Shown here: positions 27,535 through 37,149 of the stretch, piece by piece
Layout of the letters: the number at the start of each line of letters is the position of its first letter
Numbering within the stretch: position 1 is the stretch's first letter
Assembly: GCF_000215995.1 (NCBI RefSeq)
Contig: NC_015680.1
Coordinates: 558,001 to 622,000, forward strand
Source: Pyrococcus yayanosii CH1
GTDB taxonomy: Archaea > Methanobacteriota_B > Thermococci > Thermococcales > Thermococcaceae
Reading direction: 5' to 3'
DNA length: 64,000 nt
Notes under the pieces: generated by a model
Told to the model about the DNA's origin: nothing
Databases searched by the model: none
What the model saw: only the letters and a program-made list of their open reading frames with translations
Translations under genes and position numbers: made by a program

Positions 27535-28056
27535 TCACTCCTTATCTTGGATCAAGGTCCCGAGCTTTGCCTGTCTCTGGCCAAGCTCTCTGTCGAGCAT
27601 GAATAAGGCTTGGGGATTGTCGCCGATTATCTTGAGCTTGTCGAGTATCGCCTTTGTCGAGGCCTCCTCCTCTACCTGCTCTTCGACGAACCACTGGAGG
27701 AAGTTGTATGTTGCGTGGTCATTTTCCTCCTGAGCCAGCTCGACGAGCTTGAATATGGACTGTGTGACCCCTACCTCATGGAGATAAACGGCCTCGAAGG
27801 CCTTGAGCGGGCTCTCGAAGTCCTGCTTTGGCTTTTCAATCTCATAAAGCTCGACCTTGCCTCCGCGGTTGAAGACATAGTCGTATATCCTCATCGCGTG
27901 GCCAAGCTCCTCCTCAGCCTGGGCCTCCATCCATTTGGCGAAGCCCTCAAGCCCCTTGTCCTTGAAGTAGGCAGCTATCCCAAGGTAGAAATATGCGGAA
28001 AATAGCTCCTTGTTTATCTGCTCATTGAGTGCCTTAAGCATCCTTTCGCTCAGCAT
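27535..28056 (-). CDS. ftnA: Ferritin
   Basis: A 173-residue ferritin that stores iron in a 24-mer cage. Ferroxidase ligands are visible in [10 protein letters not shown] (Glu near 17), [13 protein letters not shown] (Glu and His near 50) and VEEQVEEEA near 130. The ATG follows GGTGATGCC A-rich spacing. It is just upstream of the iron-sulfur subunit gene on the same strand (six-base gap), so iron storage and an iron-sulfur enzyme may share a transcript. Confidence 0.95.
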   Translation of the reverse strand: MLSERMLKALNEQINKELFSAYFYLGIAAYFKDKGLEGFAKWMEAQAEEELGHAMRIYDYVFNRGGKVELYEIEKPKQDFESPLKAFEAVYLHEVGVTQSIFKLVELAQEENDHATYNFLQWFVEEQVEEEASTKAILDKLKIIGDNPQALFMLDRELGQRQAKLGTLIQDKE

Positions 28057-28093
28057 TTGGCATCACCATCTCTATATTACGAGGCTTGAGTTT

Positions 28094-28894
28094 TTAAGGA
28101 TGTTGACCGTTAACATTTGTGCCAAGGTTTGCGAGTTCAAGGACGAGGTCCGCTTTTTTGCAGTGCCTCCTCAGCCTCTCAATAACCCTTTCATCGCCGC
28201 CAAGAACCGGCCAGAGGATTGAGTCTATGTGAAGTGGCGGAATACCAACGTCCCTCGCTATTCGGCTCCAGAAGGTCGCAGGCGGCTCTCTTGTAAACCG
28301 TCTCGTATAGGCTCTTATCCTAACATCCTCGGGGATTGGGATTTCCATTGGGTAGGGTCGAAACTCCCCAAAGGTTATCCGACAGGCGTAGCCGAACATC
28401 TTAACCGCGAACACAACTGTTTTTGTGCTTTTTCCCGTGCCAAGAACATTGGCCAAGTTGCTCTGAAGGGAGAGCATGTTCCGGTAGTAGTATCTCAGTC
28501 TCCCAAGGTCCAGACGAGCAAGGAAGGGCTCAAGCTTCCGGAGACGGGCTACCTTTCTCCCAACCAGCCTTCGGTTGGTCTTAGATTGGGGAAGAAACCG
28601 GGCGTAGGCTTCGGCTATGCTTCCCCTCGGCGGGTTCTTTGAAAAGTACTGCGAAAACTCCCACCACCAGTCCTCACCCTTCCCGCTCAGCTGATAGCTG
28701 ACGACGGCGTTCGCGATAACGAGCTTGAGAAAAGGTTCCTCGTCCCCAAGGTTCTTCCAGAGGTTCCTCAGGGCGTCAAACTGGAGATCGACCCGCTCCT
28801 CTATCGTCCGGGCACATTCAATGCCAAGCTTTCCGAGTATCCCCTTCAGCCTGGCCACATTATCATCAAGGCCTAAGAAGCGGTCGGGGGTCAT
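28094..28894 (-). CDS. 8-oxoguanine DNA glycosylase/lyase, AGOG type
   Basis: A 266-residue base-excision repair enzyme of the archaeal GO glycosylase family, removing 8-oxoguanine and nicking the strand. ANAVVSYQLSGKGEDWWWEF near residue 65 is diagnostic, followed by PQSKTNRR and the helix-hairpin-helix region. FAVKMFGYA later resembles the segment that carries the catalytic lysine and surrounding residues in the family. The start at 28894 follows GGTGA with proper spacing. Confidence 0.92.
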   Translation of the reverse strand: MTPDRFLGLDDNVARLKGILGKLGIECARTIEERVDLQFDALRNLWKNLGDEEPFLKLVIANAVVSYQLSGKGEDWWWEFSQYFSKNPPRGSIAEAYARFLPQSKTNRRLVGRKVARLRKLEPFLARLDLGRLRYYYRNMLSLQSNLANVLGTGKSTKTVVFAVKMFGYACRITFGEFRPYPMEIPIPEDVRIRAYTRRFTREPPATFWSRIARDVGIPPLHIDSILWPVLGGDERVIERLRRHCKKADLVLELANLGTNVNGQHP

Positions 28895-28914
28895 AGATGC
28901 TTCACCTCGGGCCT

Positions 28915-28980
28915 TCACCTGTCAACACTGAAGTTCCCTACTTTGACCACGGCCATAAGTCTTGCCTTGATGACCTTCAC
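28915..28980 (-). CDS. Possible 21-residue small protein upstream of AGOG
   Basis: A GTG-started frame reading MKVIKARLMAVVKVGNFSVDR, preceded by GGGG and followed closely by the AGOG gene. The sequence is strikingly coding-like (valine/lysine rich, amphipathic), and the frame stays open further upstream. It could be a leader peptide or the end of a lost gene. Weakly supported. Confidence 0.25.
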   Translation of the reverse strand: MKVIKARLMAVVKVGNFSVDR

Positions 28981-29072
28981 GAGCCCCCATATTCCCGAAC
29001 CTCCTCCCAAGGGTGCCTCTCGGGTCTATCTTGGATAATCCCTTTTATAACCCCCTTCCCGACGGCGGCCGG

Positions 29073-29088
29073 CGAAAACTTTATAAGT
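29073..29088 (+). promoter_or_regulatory. BRE/TATA box for tRNA-Leu
   Basis: CGAAAACTTTATAAGT, a strong archaeal promoter core, lies about 50 bases before the mature tRNA end. Confidence 0.6.
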
Positions 29089-29129
29089 GCTTCCCCGTCG
29101 AACTATAACCCGACAACAAGCGGGACGGA

Positions 29130-29214
29130 GCGGGGGTTGCCGAGCCTGGTCAAAGGCGCGGGATTGAGGGTCCCGTCCCGTAGGGGTTCCGGGGTTCAAA
29201 TCCCCGCCCCCGCA
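29130..29214 (+). tRNA. tRNA-Leu (anticodon GAG)
   Basis: An 85-base class II tRNA. Acceptor stem GCGGGGG pairs with CCCCCGC; the anticodon stem CGGGA/TCCCG encloses loop TTGAGGG with anticodon GAG; a long variable arm and a T arm CGGGG-TTCAAAT-CCCCG follow. The discriminator is A, and CCA (29215-29217) is genome-encoded. No intron. Confidence 0.97.
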
Positions 29215-29237
29215 CCATTTACTTCTGAGGGGTTAGT

Positions 29238-29546
29238 ATGTCGGGAAAGGTATACATTAAGGTCTATAGGGTTCAAGGTGAAGTTCTTCTTGCAGCCTGC
29301 GACGAGGAACTCCTTGGGAAAACCTTCAGAGAAGGAGAGCTAAGGTTAGATGTGAAGGAGAGGTTCTACAAGGGGGAGCTCGTGGAGGTCGATGCCCTCG
29401 CCGACTTCCTCAAGGAGGCAACGATAGCGAATCTCGTTGGTGAGAGGTGCGTAGGAAAGGCAATAGAGTTGGGATACGTGGATGAGGAGAGGGTGCTCCG
29501 CATTCAGGGGGTTCCCCACGCCCAGATGGCCAAGATGCTGTGGTGA
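29238..29546 (+). CDS. DUF424 family protein
   Basis: A 102-residue protein of the archaeal DUF424 family, beginning MSGKVYIKVYRVQGEVLLAA and ending with VPHAQMAKMLW. The family is repeatedly found beside translation genes. Here it sits six bases upstream of nmd3, suggesting a shared ribosome-related role (inference). The ATG is near GAGGGGTTAGT. Confidence 0.88.
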   Translation: MSGKVYIKVYRVQGEVLLAACDEELLGKTFREGELRLDVKERFYKGELVEVDALADFLKEATIANLVGERCVGKAIELGYVDEERVLRIQGVPHAQMAKMLW

Positions 29547-29552
29547 TGGACT

Positions 29553-30713
29553 ATGAGGTTCTGTTATCGGTGTGGGATAAGCGAAGAAGAGGGTGGCCCT
29601 CTCATAGACGGCCTCTGTCAGGTGTGTTTCCGCAGGGAGAATCCCATCCTTCTCCTAGAGCCGGAGAAAAACACGGAGCTATGTCAGAACTGCGGGAGCT
29701 ATAAAAAGGGGGGCGTTTGGGTGGACCCCCAGAACTACGAGCTCCCAGCCCTCATATTCGAGGTTGCCGAGAACACCCTTATTGAGAGCCTCGAGGAATG
29801 CCTGGTCCGTGTGAAGGACTTCGAGATAGTTGGGTGGGAGGATATCGAAGAAAGGGAGCCGCCCGTCGGGAGAGCCCTCGTGGCCTTCAGGCCCGTTGAC
29901 TGGCACGTGGACTATTTTCCTGCCATAATTATCTACGAGGTGCGTGCCAAGGCCAGAATCCACGAGCTCCAGGTCGAGCCCCACGACGAGACGAGAAGGG
30001 TCACCGTTTACGTCCGTCAGACGGTCTGCCCGAGATGCCAAAGGTTCCTCGCGGGCTACTACGAGGCCATCCTCCAAGTGAGGGTGGAGGGCAGGGAGTT
30101 CACGAAGGAAGAGAGGGAGGAAATAACGAGGCTCGTCCAGGCTAAGGTCGATGAGATAATGAAGAGGGACAGAATGGGCTTCATCCAAGACACGATAGAG
30201 AAGGAGGAAGGAATTGACTTCTACATGGGTTCAACTTCTAGTGCCAGAAAACTTGCCCAAGCCATAAGGGAGCGCTTCGGCGGGACGATAAGCGAGGCCT
30301 ACGAGCTCGTCGGCCTTGACAGACAGACCAGCAAGGAGATCTACAGGACAAGCGTCACAATCAGGCTACCGAAGTTCAGGAAGGGGGACGTGGTTGGGGA
30401 TAAGCACGGGCGCGTTTACGTTGTCGAGCGTGTGGATGGCAAAGGGCTTAAGCTCAGGAATCTTGAGGACTGGAGCGAGGAGCACAGGGACTGGAGGACC
30501 GTGAAGAGGGATGGGATTGACCTAGTGGAGCACGAGGAGAGGAAGGCCCTCCTCATGAACCTGACGCCGAAGGAGGCTCAGTTTATGGACATGCAGACCT
30601 ACGAGACCTTCGAGATAGAGAGGCCCAAGATGGAGCTCGAAGAGGGAAGGGTTTATAGACTCATAAGGGTAAGGGGCAGATACTACGTGGGGTTTATGGG
30701 GGTGAGTGAATGA
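29553..30713 (+). CDS. nmd3: NMD3-family large-subunit ribosome protein
   Basis: A 386-residue homologue of eukaryotic NMD3, the adaptor for 60S subunit maturation and export. Archaeal members lack the export tail. Zinc-binding pairs are CYRCG, CQVC, CQNCG and, later, CPRC, all within the first 170 residues. The middle alpha/beta part includes DYFP and TRRVTVYVRQT. The C-terminal beta-rich domain has GDVVGDKHGRVYVVERV. It is clustered with DUF424 and overlapped by cutA. Confidence 0.9.
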   Translation: MRFCYRCGISEEEGGPLIDGLCQVCFRRENPILLLEPEKNTELCQNCGSYKKGGVWVDPQNYELPALIFEVAENTLIESLEECLVRVKDFEIVGWEDIEEREPPVGRALVAFRPVDWHVDYFPAIIIYEVRAKARIHELQVEPHDETRRVTVYVRQTVCPRCQRFLAGYYEAILQVRVEGREFTKEEREEITRLVQAKVDEIMKRDRMGFIQDTIEKEEGIDFYMGSTSSARKLAQAIRERFGGTISEAYELVGLDRQTSKEIYRTSVTIRLPKFRKGDVVGDKHGRVYVVERVDGKGLKLRNLEDWSEEHRDWRTVKRDGIDLVEHEERKALLMNLTPKEAQFMDMQTYETFEIERPKMELEEGRVYRLIRVRGRYYVGFMGVSE

Positions 30714-30715
30714 GC

Positions 30716-31021
30716 ATGATACTCGTTTACACGACGTTCCCGGACTGGGAGAGTGCCGAAAGGGTTGTAAAGAAGCTTTTGGAGGAGAGACTCATTGCCT
30801 GTGTCAACCTCAGGGAGCACAAGGCCTTCTATTGGTGGCAGGGGAAGATAGAGGAGGACACTGAGGTAGGGGCGATATTGAAGACGAAGGAGGAGCTGTG
30901 GGAGACCCTAAAGGCGAGGCTGGAGGAAGAACATCCCTACACGGTTCCGGCGATAATAAGGATTGACGCGAGCGATGTGAATGAACCCTACCTCCGGTGG
31001 CTTTTTGAGGAAACCAAGTGA
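30716..31021 (+). CDS. cutA: Divalent-cation tolerance protein CutA
   Basis: A 101-residue trimeric CutA1 protein beginning MILVYTTFPDWESAERV, almost the canonical Pyrococcus sequence. FYWWQGKIEEDTEVGAILKT is the conserved core. ATG 30716 gives the family N-terminus; ATG 30710, which overlaps the nmd3 stop as ATGA, would add two residues and is possible. Role in metal tolerance is inferred from bacterial homologues. Confidence 0.93.
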   Translation: MILVYTTFPDWESAERVVKKLLEERLIACVNLREHKAFYWWQGKIEEDTEVGAILKTKEELWETLKARLEEEHPYTVPAIIRIDASDVNEPYLRWLFEETK

Positions 31022-31028
31022 TGCGTCC

Positions 31029-31044
31029 GAACTTTTATATATTT
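31029..31044 (+). promoter_or_regulatory. TATA box for the mannosylglycerate operon
   Basis: GAACTTTTATATATTT is centred about 38 bases before mpgS. The intervening leader contains GGGGTGG as ribosome binding site. Confidence 0.7.
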
Positions 31045-31074
31045 CCTCGCCGTCTATAAACCCGGGGTGGTTAG

Positions 31075-32259
31075 ATGCTTCTCGAAGCTCCCGTTTACAA
31101 GGAGATATTTGGCGCCGTGAAAATTTATGAGCTCCAGAAAGTCATAAAGATGGACACCGAAACCGAAGAGGTTCCCATATACACCATAACGAACGTTCCA
31201 AGGGAGAAGATATACTCAACGCTGGGTGAGATGGCGATAGTCGTCCCCATGAAGGACGAAAAGCTTCACCTCGTGGATGGCGTCCTTAAGGCGATTCCTC
31301 ATAAGTGTCCGATAATAATCGTCTCTAACAGTAAGCGCGAAGGCCCCAACCAGTACAAGCTGGAGGTCGATTTGGTCAGGCATTTCTACAACCTGACGCA
31401 TTCGAAGGTAATCATGGTTCACCAGAGGGACCCCGGCCTTGCCAAGGCCTTCAAGGAGGTCGGCTATACCGATATACTGGATGAGAAGGGCAACGTGAGG
31501 AGCGGTAAAGGAGAGGGCATGCTCATAGGAATCCTCCTTGCGAAGGCCATCGGTGCTAAGTACGTCGGGTTTGTCGATGCTGACAACTACATTCCGGGTT
31601 CTGTCAACGAATACGTGAAGGACTACGCCGCAGGCTTTCTGATGAGCGAGAGTGACTACACAATGGTGAGGCTTCACTGGAGGCATAAACCTAAGGTTAC
31701 GAAGGGTAGCCTATACTTCAGGAAATGGGGGAGGGTCAGCGAGATAACGAACCACTACCTCAACATGCTCATAAGCGAGCAGACTGCCTTCGAGACAACT
31801 ATAATGGTCACGGGCAACGCGGGAGAGCATGCGATGACGATGAAGCTTGCCGAGATAATGCCATTTTCGACTGGCTACTCCATAGAGCCCTACGAGATAG
31901 TTTACCTCCTTGAGCGCTTTGGTCGCTGGGAGAACGTCGAGGAGTTTCAGGATGTCTTCGACCGGGGCATAGAGATATTCCAGATTGAAACCCTCAACCC
32001 GCACTTCCACGAAGACAAGGGTAAGGAGCATGTGAAGGAGATGATACTCCTAAGCCTAACTACTATCTACCACTCGAAGCTTGCCTCCGAGAACCTTCGG
32101 AAGAGGATACTCGAGGACCTCAGGGAGCACGGGATAATAGGCCCCAACGAGGAGCCGCCGAAACCCACCGTGATGAGGCCCATAAAGGACATCGACGTGA
32201 AGGAGTGGATGGAGGTACTAGAAAACAGCGCAGAGACCCTCCTGAGGTTCGAGGTATGA
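31075..32259 (+). CDS. mpgS: Mannosyl-3-phosphoglycerate synthase
   Basis: A 394-residue GT55 glycosyltransferase that joins GDP-mannose and 3-phosphoglycerate, the first step in mannosylglycerate synthesis. [11 protein letters not shown] near residue 168 carries the metal-binding Dx[19 protein letters not shown] near residue 60 starts the nucleotide-binding fold. It is the first gene of a five-gene operon that supplies its own GDP-mannose; its stop overlaps mpgP (ATGA). Confidence 0.96.
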   Translation: MLLEAPVYKEIFGAVKIYELQKVIKMDTETEEVPIYTITNVPREKIYSTLGEMAIVVPMKDEKLHLVDGVLKAIPHKCPIIIVSNSKREGPNQYKLEVDLVRHFYNLTHSKVIMVHQRDPGLAKAFKEVGYTDILDEKGNVRSGKGEGMLIGILLAKAIGAKYVGFVDADNYIPGSVNEYVKDYAAGFLMSESDYTMVRLHWRHKPKVTKGSLYFRKWGRVSEITNHYLNMLISEQTAFETTIMVTGNAGEHAMTMKLAEIMPFSTGYSIEPYEIVYLLERFGRWENVEEFQDVFDRGIEIFQIETLNPHFHEDKGKEHVKEMILLSLTTIYHSKLASENLRKRILEDLREHGIIGPNEEPPKPTVMRPIKDIDVKEWMEVLENSAETLLRFEV

Positions 32260-32987
32260 GGGCCATATTCCTAGACCTCGATAAAACCCTCATCGGCGAC
32301 GACTACTCTCCGGAACTAGCACGTCCCGTGGTGAAGGCGCTCAAGAGGAAGGGCTTTATCATCGTCTTCAACACCTCGAAGACCAGGGCCGAGGTCGAGT
32401 ACTACAGGCAGGCACTCGGCGTCGAGGATCCATTCATAGTCGAGAATGGGAGTGCCATCTTCATCCCCAAAGATTACTTTCCCTTCCCAGTTGAGGGCCG
32501 GGAAAAAGGAGAATACATCGTGATAGAGCTGGGAATGAGATACGAAACAATAAGGGAAGCGCTCGATGAGATAGCCCAAGAATACGGCCTAAAATATTAC
32601 GGGAACTCGACCATCGAAGAGGTCGTAGCCTTTACTGGCTTACCGAGGGACTTAGCAAAACTCGCCGTAAAGCGAGAGTACAGCGAGACGGTATTCAGAT
32701 GGACCAGGGATGGATGGGCTGAGCTTTTGAAGGCTCGAGGCCTAAAGGTCACGAGGGGGAGCCGTTTCCACACCGTTACAGGAAATACGGACAAAGGAAG
32801 TGCCGCAAGGGTCCTGCTCGATCTTTACCTCAAGGTGGGCCCCGTCGAGAGCTGGGCCGTTGGGGACGGGGAGAACGACCTTCCCATGTTCGATGTCGTC
32901 GACAGGGCGTTCATAGTTGGAGACCTCAGGCATTCAAAAGCGAAAAATATTCCATCCATTGAAAAGCTCTTGGAGGTGATTGGATGA
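32256..32987 (+). CDS. mpgP: Mannosyl-3-phosphoglycerate phosphatase
   Basis: A 243-residue HAD-superfamily phosphatase that releases mannosylglycerate. DLDKTL at residues 7-12 is the nucleophile motif, [13 protein letters not shown] the second motif, and GDGENDLPM near residue 208 the metal-binding motif. The ATG at 32256 overlaps the mpgS stop; the longer frame starts inside mpgS. It overlaps manC by four bases. Confidence 0.95.
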   Translation: MRAIFLDLDKTLIGDDYSPELARPVVKALKRKGFIIVFNTSKTRAEVEYYRQALGVEDPFIVENGSAIFIPKDYFPFPVEGREKGEYIVIELGMRYETIREALDEIAQEYGLKYYGNSTIEEVVAFTGLPRDLAKLAVKREYSETVFRWTRDGWAELLKARGLKVTRGSRFHTVTGNTDKGSAARVLLDLYLKVGPVESWAVGDGENDLPMFDVVDRAFIVGDLRHSKAKNIPSIEKLLEVIG

Positions 32988-34366
32988 AGACTTTGGTACT
33001 GGCCGGTGGGAAGGGGACAAGGCTCTGGCCCCTCAGCAGGGAGCTTCTTCCTAAGCAGTTCATAAAGCTCTTTGATGACCGCTCTCTTTTCCAGAGCACC
33101 ATTGAGAGGGCCCTTCTCTTCTCGAAGCCCAAGGAGATATTTATAGTGACGAACAGGGAATACAGGTTCCGTGTCTTTGATGAACTCGACGAGCTGGGAA
33201 TCAGGGTTCCGGAGGAGAACGTTCTCCTCGAGCCCGTCGGTAAGAACACGCTACCGGCGATATACTGGGGCCTCAAGGTCATTAGGGAAAACTTTGGCAG
33301 GAGCGTGGTCGCGGTCCTGCCGAGCGATCACAGGATAGAGGTAAACGAGAGCTACATGGAGGCCTTTAAGAGAGCCAAGAAGCTCGCAGAGGAGTACCTC
33401 GTGACCTTCGGCATAAAGCCTACTAAGCCGCACACGGGTTACGGCTACATAAGACCCGGTGAAAAACTGGAGGGTGGCTACCTAGTGGCGGAGTTCAAGG
33501 AGAAGCCCGATTATGAGACCGCCAAGCGCTACGTGGAGAACGGTTACTACTGGAACAGCGGGATGTTCATGTTCAGCACGGAGATCTTCATGGAGGAGGC
33601 AAGGAAGCATGCACCCGAGCTCGTCAGGGCCTTTGAGGAGGCGAAGACCATCGAAGAGGCTTATGAGCTCGCCCCGGAGACGAGCGTAGACTACGGAATA
33701 CTAGAGAAGACGGATAAAGCCGCAGTTGTCCCACTCAACACCTACTGGAATGACCTCGGGAGCTTCGACGCCATCTATGAGGCTATGGAGAAGGATAAGA
33801 ACGGTAATGCCGTTAGGGTGAAGGGCTTCAAGGCCAAGTACATAAACGTCGACTCACGGAACAACCTCATAATGACGGAGCGCCTGACGGCGACGATCGG
33901 CGTCGAGGACCTCGTGATAATAGATACGGGCGATGCCCTCCTTGTTGCGAAGAAGGGCGAGACCCAGAAGGTTAAGGAAGTTTTCAAGAGGCTGAAGGAG
34001 GATGGAGACGAGAGGGCACTAGTTCACAGAACTGCCTACAGGCCTTGGGGCTCCTACACGGTTCTTGAAGAGGGCGACCGGTACAAGATAAAGCGCATAA
34101 CCGTCCTGCCCGGAAAGAAACTCTCCCTCCAGATGCACTACCACCGCTCGGAGCACTGGGTCGTTGTCAGAGGAACCGCCAAGGTTATCGTTGGCGAGAA
34201 GGAGCTCATACTGAGGCCTGGCGAGAGCACCTTTATTCCGGCTGGAGTCAAGCACCGCTTGGAGAATCCGGGCAAAGTCGTTCTTGAGGTCATAGAGACT
34301 CAGATAGGCGAGTACCTTGGCGAGGACGACATAGTCCGCTTCCAAGACGACTACGGAAGGGAGTGA
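32984..34366 (+). CDS. manC: Mannose-1-phosphate guanylyltransferase / mannose-6-phosphate isomerase
   Basis: A 460-residue bifunctional type II enzyme making GDP-mannose. The N-terminal nucleotidyltransferase has [15 protein letters not shown] at residues 6-20, LPSDHRI and EFKEKPDY. The C-terminal cupin domain (about 340-460) has [11 protein letters not shown] and [11 protein letters not shown], the isomerase metal site. It provides the donor for MpgS. ATGA overlap with mpgP. Confidence 0.95.
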   Translation: MKTLVLAGGKGTRLWPLSRELLPKQFIKLFDDRSLFQSTIERALLFSKPKEIFIVTNREYRFRVFDELDELGIRVPEENVLLEPVGKNTLPAIYWGLKVIRENFGRSVVAVLPSDHRIEVNESYMEAFKRAKKLAEEYLVTFGIKPTKPHTGYGYIRPGEKLEGGYLVAEFKEKPDYETAKRYVENGYYWNSGMFMFSTEIFMEEARKHAPELVRAFEEAKTIEEAYELAPETSVDYGILEKTDKAAVVPLNTYWNDLGSFDAIYEAMEKDKNGNAVRVKGFKAKYINVDSRNNLIMTERLTATIGVEDLVIIDTGDALLVAKKGETQKVKEVFKRLKEDGDERALVHRTAYRPWGSYTVLEEGDRYKIKRITVLPGKKLSLQMHYHRSEHWVVVRGTAKVIVGEKELILRPGESTFIPAGVKHRLENPGKVVLEVIETQIGEYLGEDDIVRFQDDYGRE

Positions 34367-34368
34367 GC

Positions 34369-34752
34369 ATGGGGGAGCGTGACGGTTGGGAGAGATTCAG
34401 CTCCGGGATATCCTCCCTTTCTATAAACCTCCTCTCCACCCTCCTCTTTATCTTAGTCCTTTCCTACGTGCTCACGTGGGGTCTCAAGGGAGCCGAACTG
34501 AGAATCCCGGTTTCGGGCCAGGTAGTTACTATGAAGCTACCAGACATCGGAGTCCCCATGAACGTCCAAGCAATCAGGAGCTTGGTAATTTATCTCTTCG
34601 GGACGATACTCCTGGGACTTCCCATGCCACTCTTCCCGGAGAAGCTCAAGCCCCTGAAGGCCTTGGTGGCCCTGCTCCAAGCGGGCACCTTCGTATACGC
34701 CCTCTACGTCTTCGTGAGGGCAATCCTTGACTTCGCTGCGATGCTTGCGTGA
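34369..34752 (+). CDS. Hypothetical membrane protein in the mannosylglycerate operon
   Basis: About 127 residues with three hydrophobic segments (roughly 20-42, 70-92 and 98-124) and a short extracytoplasmic beta stretch between the first two. No recognised family. ATG 34369 is preferred to GTG 34363, which overlaps the manC stop. It is embedded between manC and manB with tight spacing, so it is co-expressed with mannosylglycerate synthesis; a part in sensing or moving the solute is only a guess. Confidence 0.75.
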   Translation: MGERDGWERFSSGISSLSINLLSTLLFILVLSYVLTWGLKGAELRIPVSGQVVTMKLPDIGVPMNVQAIRSLVIYLFGTILLGLPMPLFPEKLKPLKALVALLQAGTFVYALYVFVRAILDFAAMLA

Positions 34753-34762
34753 GGTGATGGGA

Positions 34763-36133
34763 ATGGGAAAGTTATTCGGGACATTTGGCGTTAGGGGAAT
34801 AGCGAATGAGGATATAACTCCAGAGTTCGCCCTGAAGCTCGGCATGGCCTTCGGGACGATGCTGAAGAGGGAGAACCCAGCGAAGGAGCTTTGGGTCGTG
34901 GTTGGCAGAGATACGCGCGTGAGTGGGGAGATGCTCAAGAACGCCTTAATAAGCGGCCTCCTGAGTGTTGGAGTCAATGTTATCGACGTTGGAATAGCAC
35001 CAACGCCTGCAGTTCAATTTGCCTGCAAACATTTCAGGGCCGATGGGGGAGCAGTAATCACCGCCAGTCATAACCCTCCGGAATACAACGGAATAAAGCT
35101 CCTCGAGCCCAACGGCATGGGCCTTAAGAAGGAAAGGGAAGCGATTGTAGAGGAGATTTTCCTCAAGGAGGACTTTGACAGGGCAGAGTGGGATGAGATA
35201 GGTAGGGTTAGACGGGAGGATATCATAAGACCGTACATCGACGCGATAAAGAGCAAGGTCGACGTGGATGCAATAAGGAAGAGAAAGCCATTTGTAGTCG
35301 TTGACACCTCCAACGGCGCCGGCTCCCTTACGTTGCCATACCTCCTTCGGGAGCTCGGGTGTAAGGTTGTGAGCGTCAACGCACATCCGGATGGCCACTT
35401 CCCGGCCAGAAACCCAGAACCTAGCGAGGAGAACCTCAAAGGATTAATGAAAATTGTCAAGGCCCTTGGAGCGGACTTTGGAGTTGCTCAGGATGGCGAC
35501 GCAGATAGGGCCGTCTTCATAGATGAAAACGGGCGCTTCATCCAAGGAGACAAGACGTTTGCCCTCGTTGCTGATGCCGTCCTCAGGGAAAGGGGGGGTG
35601 GCCTGCTTGTCACTACTGTGGCTACCTCTAACCTGCTTGATGATATAGCGAAGCGCAATGGGGCTAAGGTTCTCAGGACGAAGGTAGGTGACCTCGTGGT
35701 TGCAAGGGCTCTCCTTGAGCACGCCGGAACAATAGGCGGCGAGGAGAACGGGGGCGTCATCTTCCCGGACCACGTTTTGGGAAGGGACGGCGCGATGACG
35801 GTAGCGAAGGTAGTGGAGATATTCGCGAAGAGCGGCAAGAAGTTCAGTGAGCTCATCGATGAGTTGCCAAAGTATTACCAGATAAAGACCAAGAGGCACG
35901 TTGAGGGCGACAGGAAGGCAGTTGTTGCGAAAGTTGGGGAACTTGCGAGGAGAAGGGGCTACAGGATAGACACCACCGATGGCGTTAAGGTAATCTTCGA
36001 GGAGGGCTGGGTTCTCGTGAGAGCCAGCGGAACGGAGCCGATAATAAGGATTTTCAGCGAGGCCAAGAGTGAGGAGAAGGCCCAAGAATACCTCGAGCTA
36101 GGCCTTGAGCTTCTTGAGAAAGCAATGGAGTAA
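34763..36133 (+). CDS. manB: Phosphomannomutase/phosphoglucomutase
   Basis: A 456-residue alpha-D-phosphohexomutase that interconverts mannose 6- and 1-phosphate. It begins MGKLFGTFGVRG. TASHNPPEYNG near residue 100 carries the phosphoserine; DGDADR near 246 binds magnesium; RASGTEPIIRI near 422 binds phosphate. ATG 34763 has GAGGTGA at the right distance; ATG 34757 falls inside that site. Last gene of the operon. Confidence 0.95.
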   Translation: MGKLFGTFGVRGIANEDITPEFALKLGMAFGTMLKRENPAKELWVVVGRDTRVSGEMLKNALISGLLSVGVNVIDVGIAPTPAVQFACKHFRADGGAVITASHNPPEYNGIKLLEPNGMGLKKEREAIVEEIFLKEDFDRAEWDEIGRVRREDIIRPYIDAIKSKVDVDAIRKRKPFVVVDTSNGAGSLTLPYLLRELGCKVVSVNAHPDGHFPARNPEPSEENLKGLMKIVKALGADFGVAQDGDADRAVFIDENGRFIQGDKTFALVADAVLRERGGGLLVTTVATSNLLDDIAKRNGAKVLRTKVGDLVVARALLEHAGTIGGEENGGVIFPDHVLGRDGAMTVAKVVEIFAKSGKKFSELIDELPKYYQIKTKRHVEGDRKAVVAKVGELARRRGYRIDTTDGVKVIFEEGWVLVRASGTEPIIRIFSEAKSEEKAQEYLELGLELLEKAME

Positions 36134-36135
36134 TT

Positions 36136-36170
36136 TCTTCCTAACTTATTAATTTTATTTTATTTAATCA
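36136..36170 (+). terminator. T-rich terminator after manB
   Basis: Repeated TTTT and TTTATTT tracts immediately after the manB stop. Confidence 0.5.
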
Positions 36171-36248
36171 TTAAACAACTGCGTATTTAAGTGGGAACTT
36201 GGTGAAGCTGTTCATCCTGAATATCTAGAAAGAAAAAGTTAGTGCCTC

Positions 36249-37139
36249 CTATCCCTTGAAAAACGCCTCTAAACTGACATACTCCTTTGGTATCCTCACC
36301 CTGATCGTTTTCGCCGGGTCAACCAGCTGGCTTATCTCGACGTCCATCACGAGGCTCGCGAGCATGTATGCATCGTCCCATTCAAGCCCGTTCGCCTTGG
36401 CGAGCGCCTCAACCCCCAGCTCAACGCCTTCCCTAATGGCATCGTCCAACTTTTCCATCGATACGAGCAAGTAGTAGGCATCCGCCGTTTCAAGGAGGGG
36501 CCACTCGAGGACGCCATCCAAGACGTCTACTTTAACTTTCACCCTTCCCGACACTTCACACGCAGAAACGCAAACTTCCCCGTCCCCCATGACAGCATGC
36601 AGGTCGCCTATCGCTAAAAGTCCTCCTTCCTTGAAGACCGGAAGATACAGGATCGTGCCTTTCGTTATTAAATTCGTGTCCATGTTTCCCCCGTGCCTTC
36701 CCGGTGTTCCCGTTGGGATTTCCTCATCGTAAGCCACACCTATGACCCCTATCATTGGCTTTACCGGTATTTTGAGGTTTCCGAAGTGGACGGTTCCGTC
36801 TTTTATCTCGCATATCCTTGTCCTTGGTTTTTCAACCTTATCTCCCAAAACCCCTGCTTTTGGCGCCGTAACTACAATCCCCCTACCAGCAATCTCGATG
36901 TCGAGGATCTCAACGGCCAAGACCTTGCCACGCTTGGCGTTTTCAACGTAGAGAGGGCCTGTGGCAGGATTCACACGGGAGAAGTCAATTTTCTCTATGG
37001 TGTCGCTTTCGTCTTTTATCTGCCCTCCCAGGGCATCAATGGTCTCAAAGACCACGATATCGCCAGGCTTTGCCCTTGCGACGGGCTTCATATTCGGCCC
37101 AAAAGAATACACGTGCTTCTCCTTCGGTATTAGTATCAT
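36249..37139 (-). CDS. Acetamidase/formamidase family protein
   Basis: A 296-residue amidase of the FmdA/AmdA family, expected to hydrolyse short-chain amides to ammonia and carboxylate. Conserved stretches are NPATGPLYVENAKRGKVLAV near residue 56, GRHGGNMDTN near 148 and GDLHAVMGDGEV near 180. It is downstream of the broken cbi operon on the same strand, with the old cbiO tail running into its first codons. TTTTTAAAC on the minus strand upstream may be its TATA box. Confidence 0.92.
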   Translation of the reverse strand: MILIPKEKHVYSFGPNMKPVARAKPGDIVVFETIDALGGQIKDESDTIEKIDFSRVNPATGPLYVENAKRGKVLAVEILDIEIAGRGIVVTAPKAGVLGDKVEKPRTRICEIKDGTVHFGNLKIPVKPMIGVIGVAYDEEIPTGTPGRHGGNMDTNLITKGTILYLPVFKEGGLLAIGDLHAVMGDGEVCVSACEVSGRVKVKVDVLDGVLEWPLLETADAYYLLVSMEKLDDAIREGVELGVEALAKANGLEWDDAYMLASLVMDVEISQLVDPAKTIRVRIPKEYVSLEAFFKG

Positions 37140-37149
37140 GGGAGCTCAC

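Noticed and set aside
28897-29343. 148-codon plus-strand frame crossing tRNA-Leu
   Set aside because: It reads through a perfect tRNA gene and its promoter, so it cannot be a normal coding gene.
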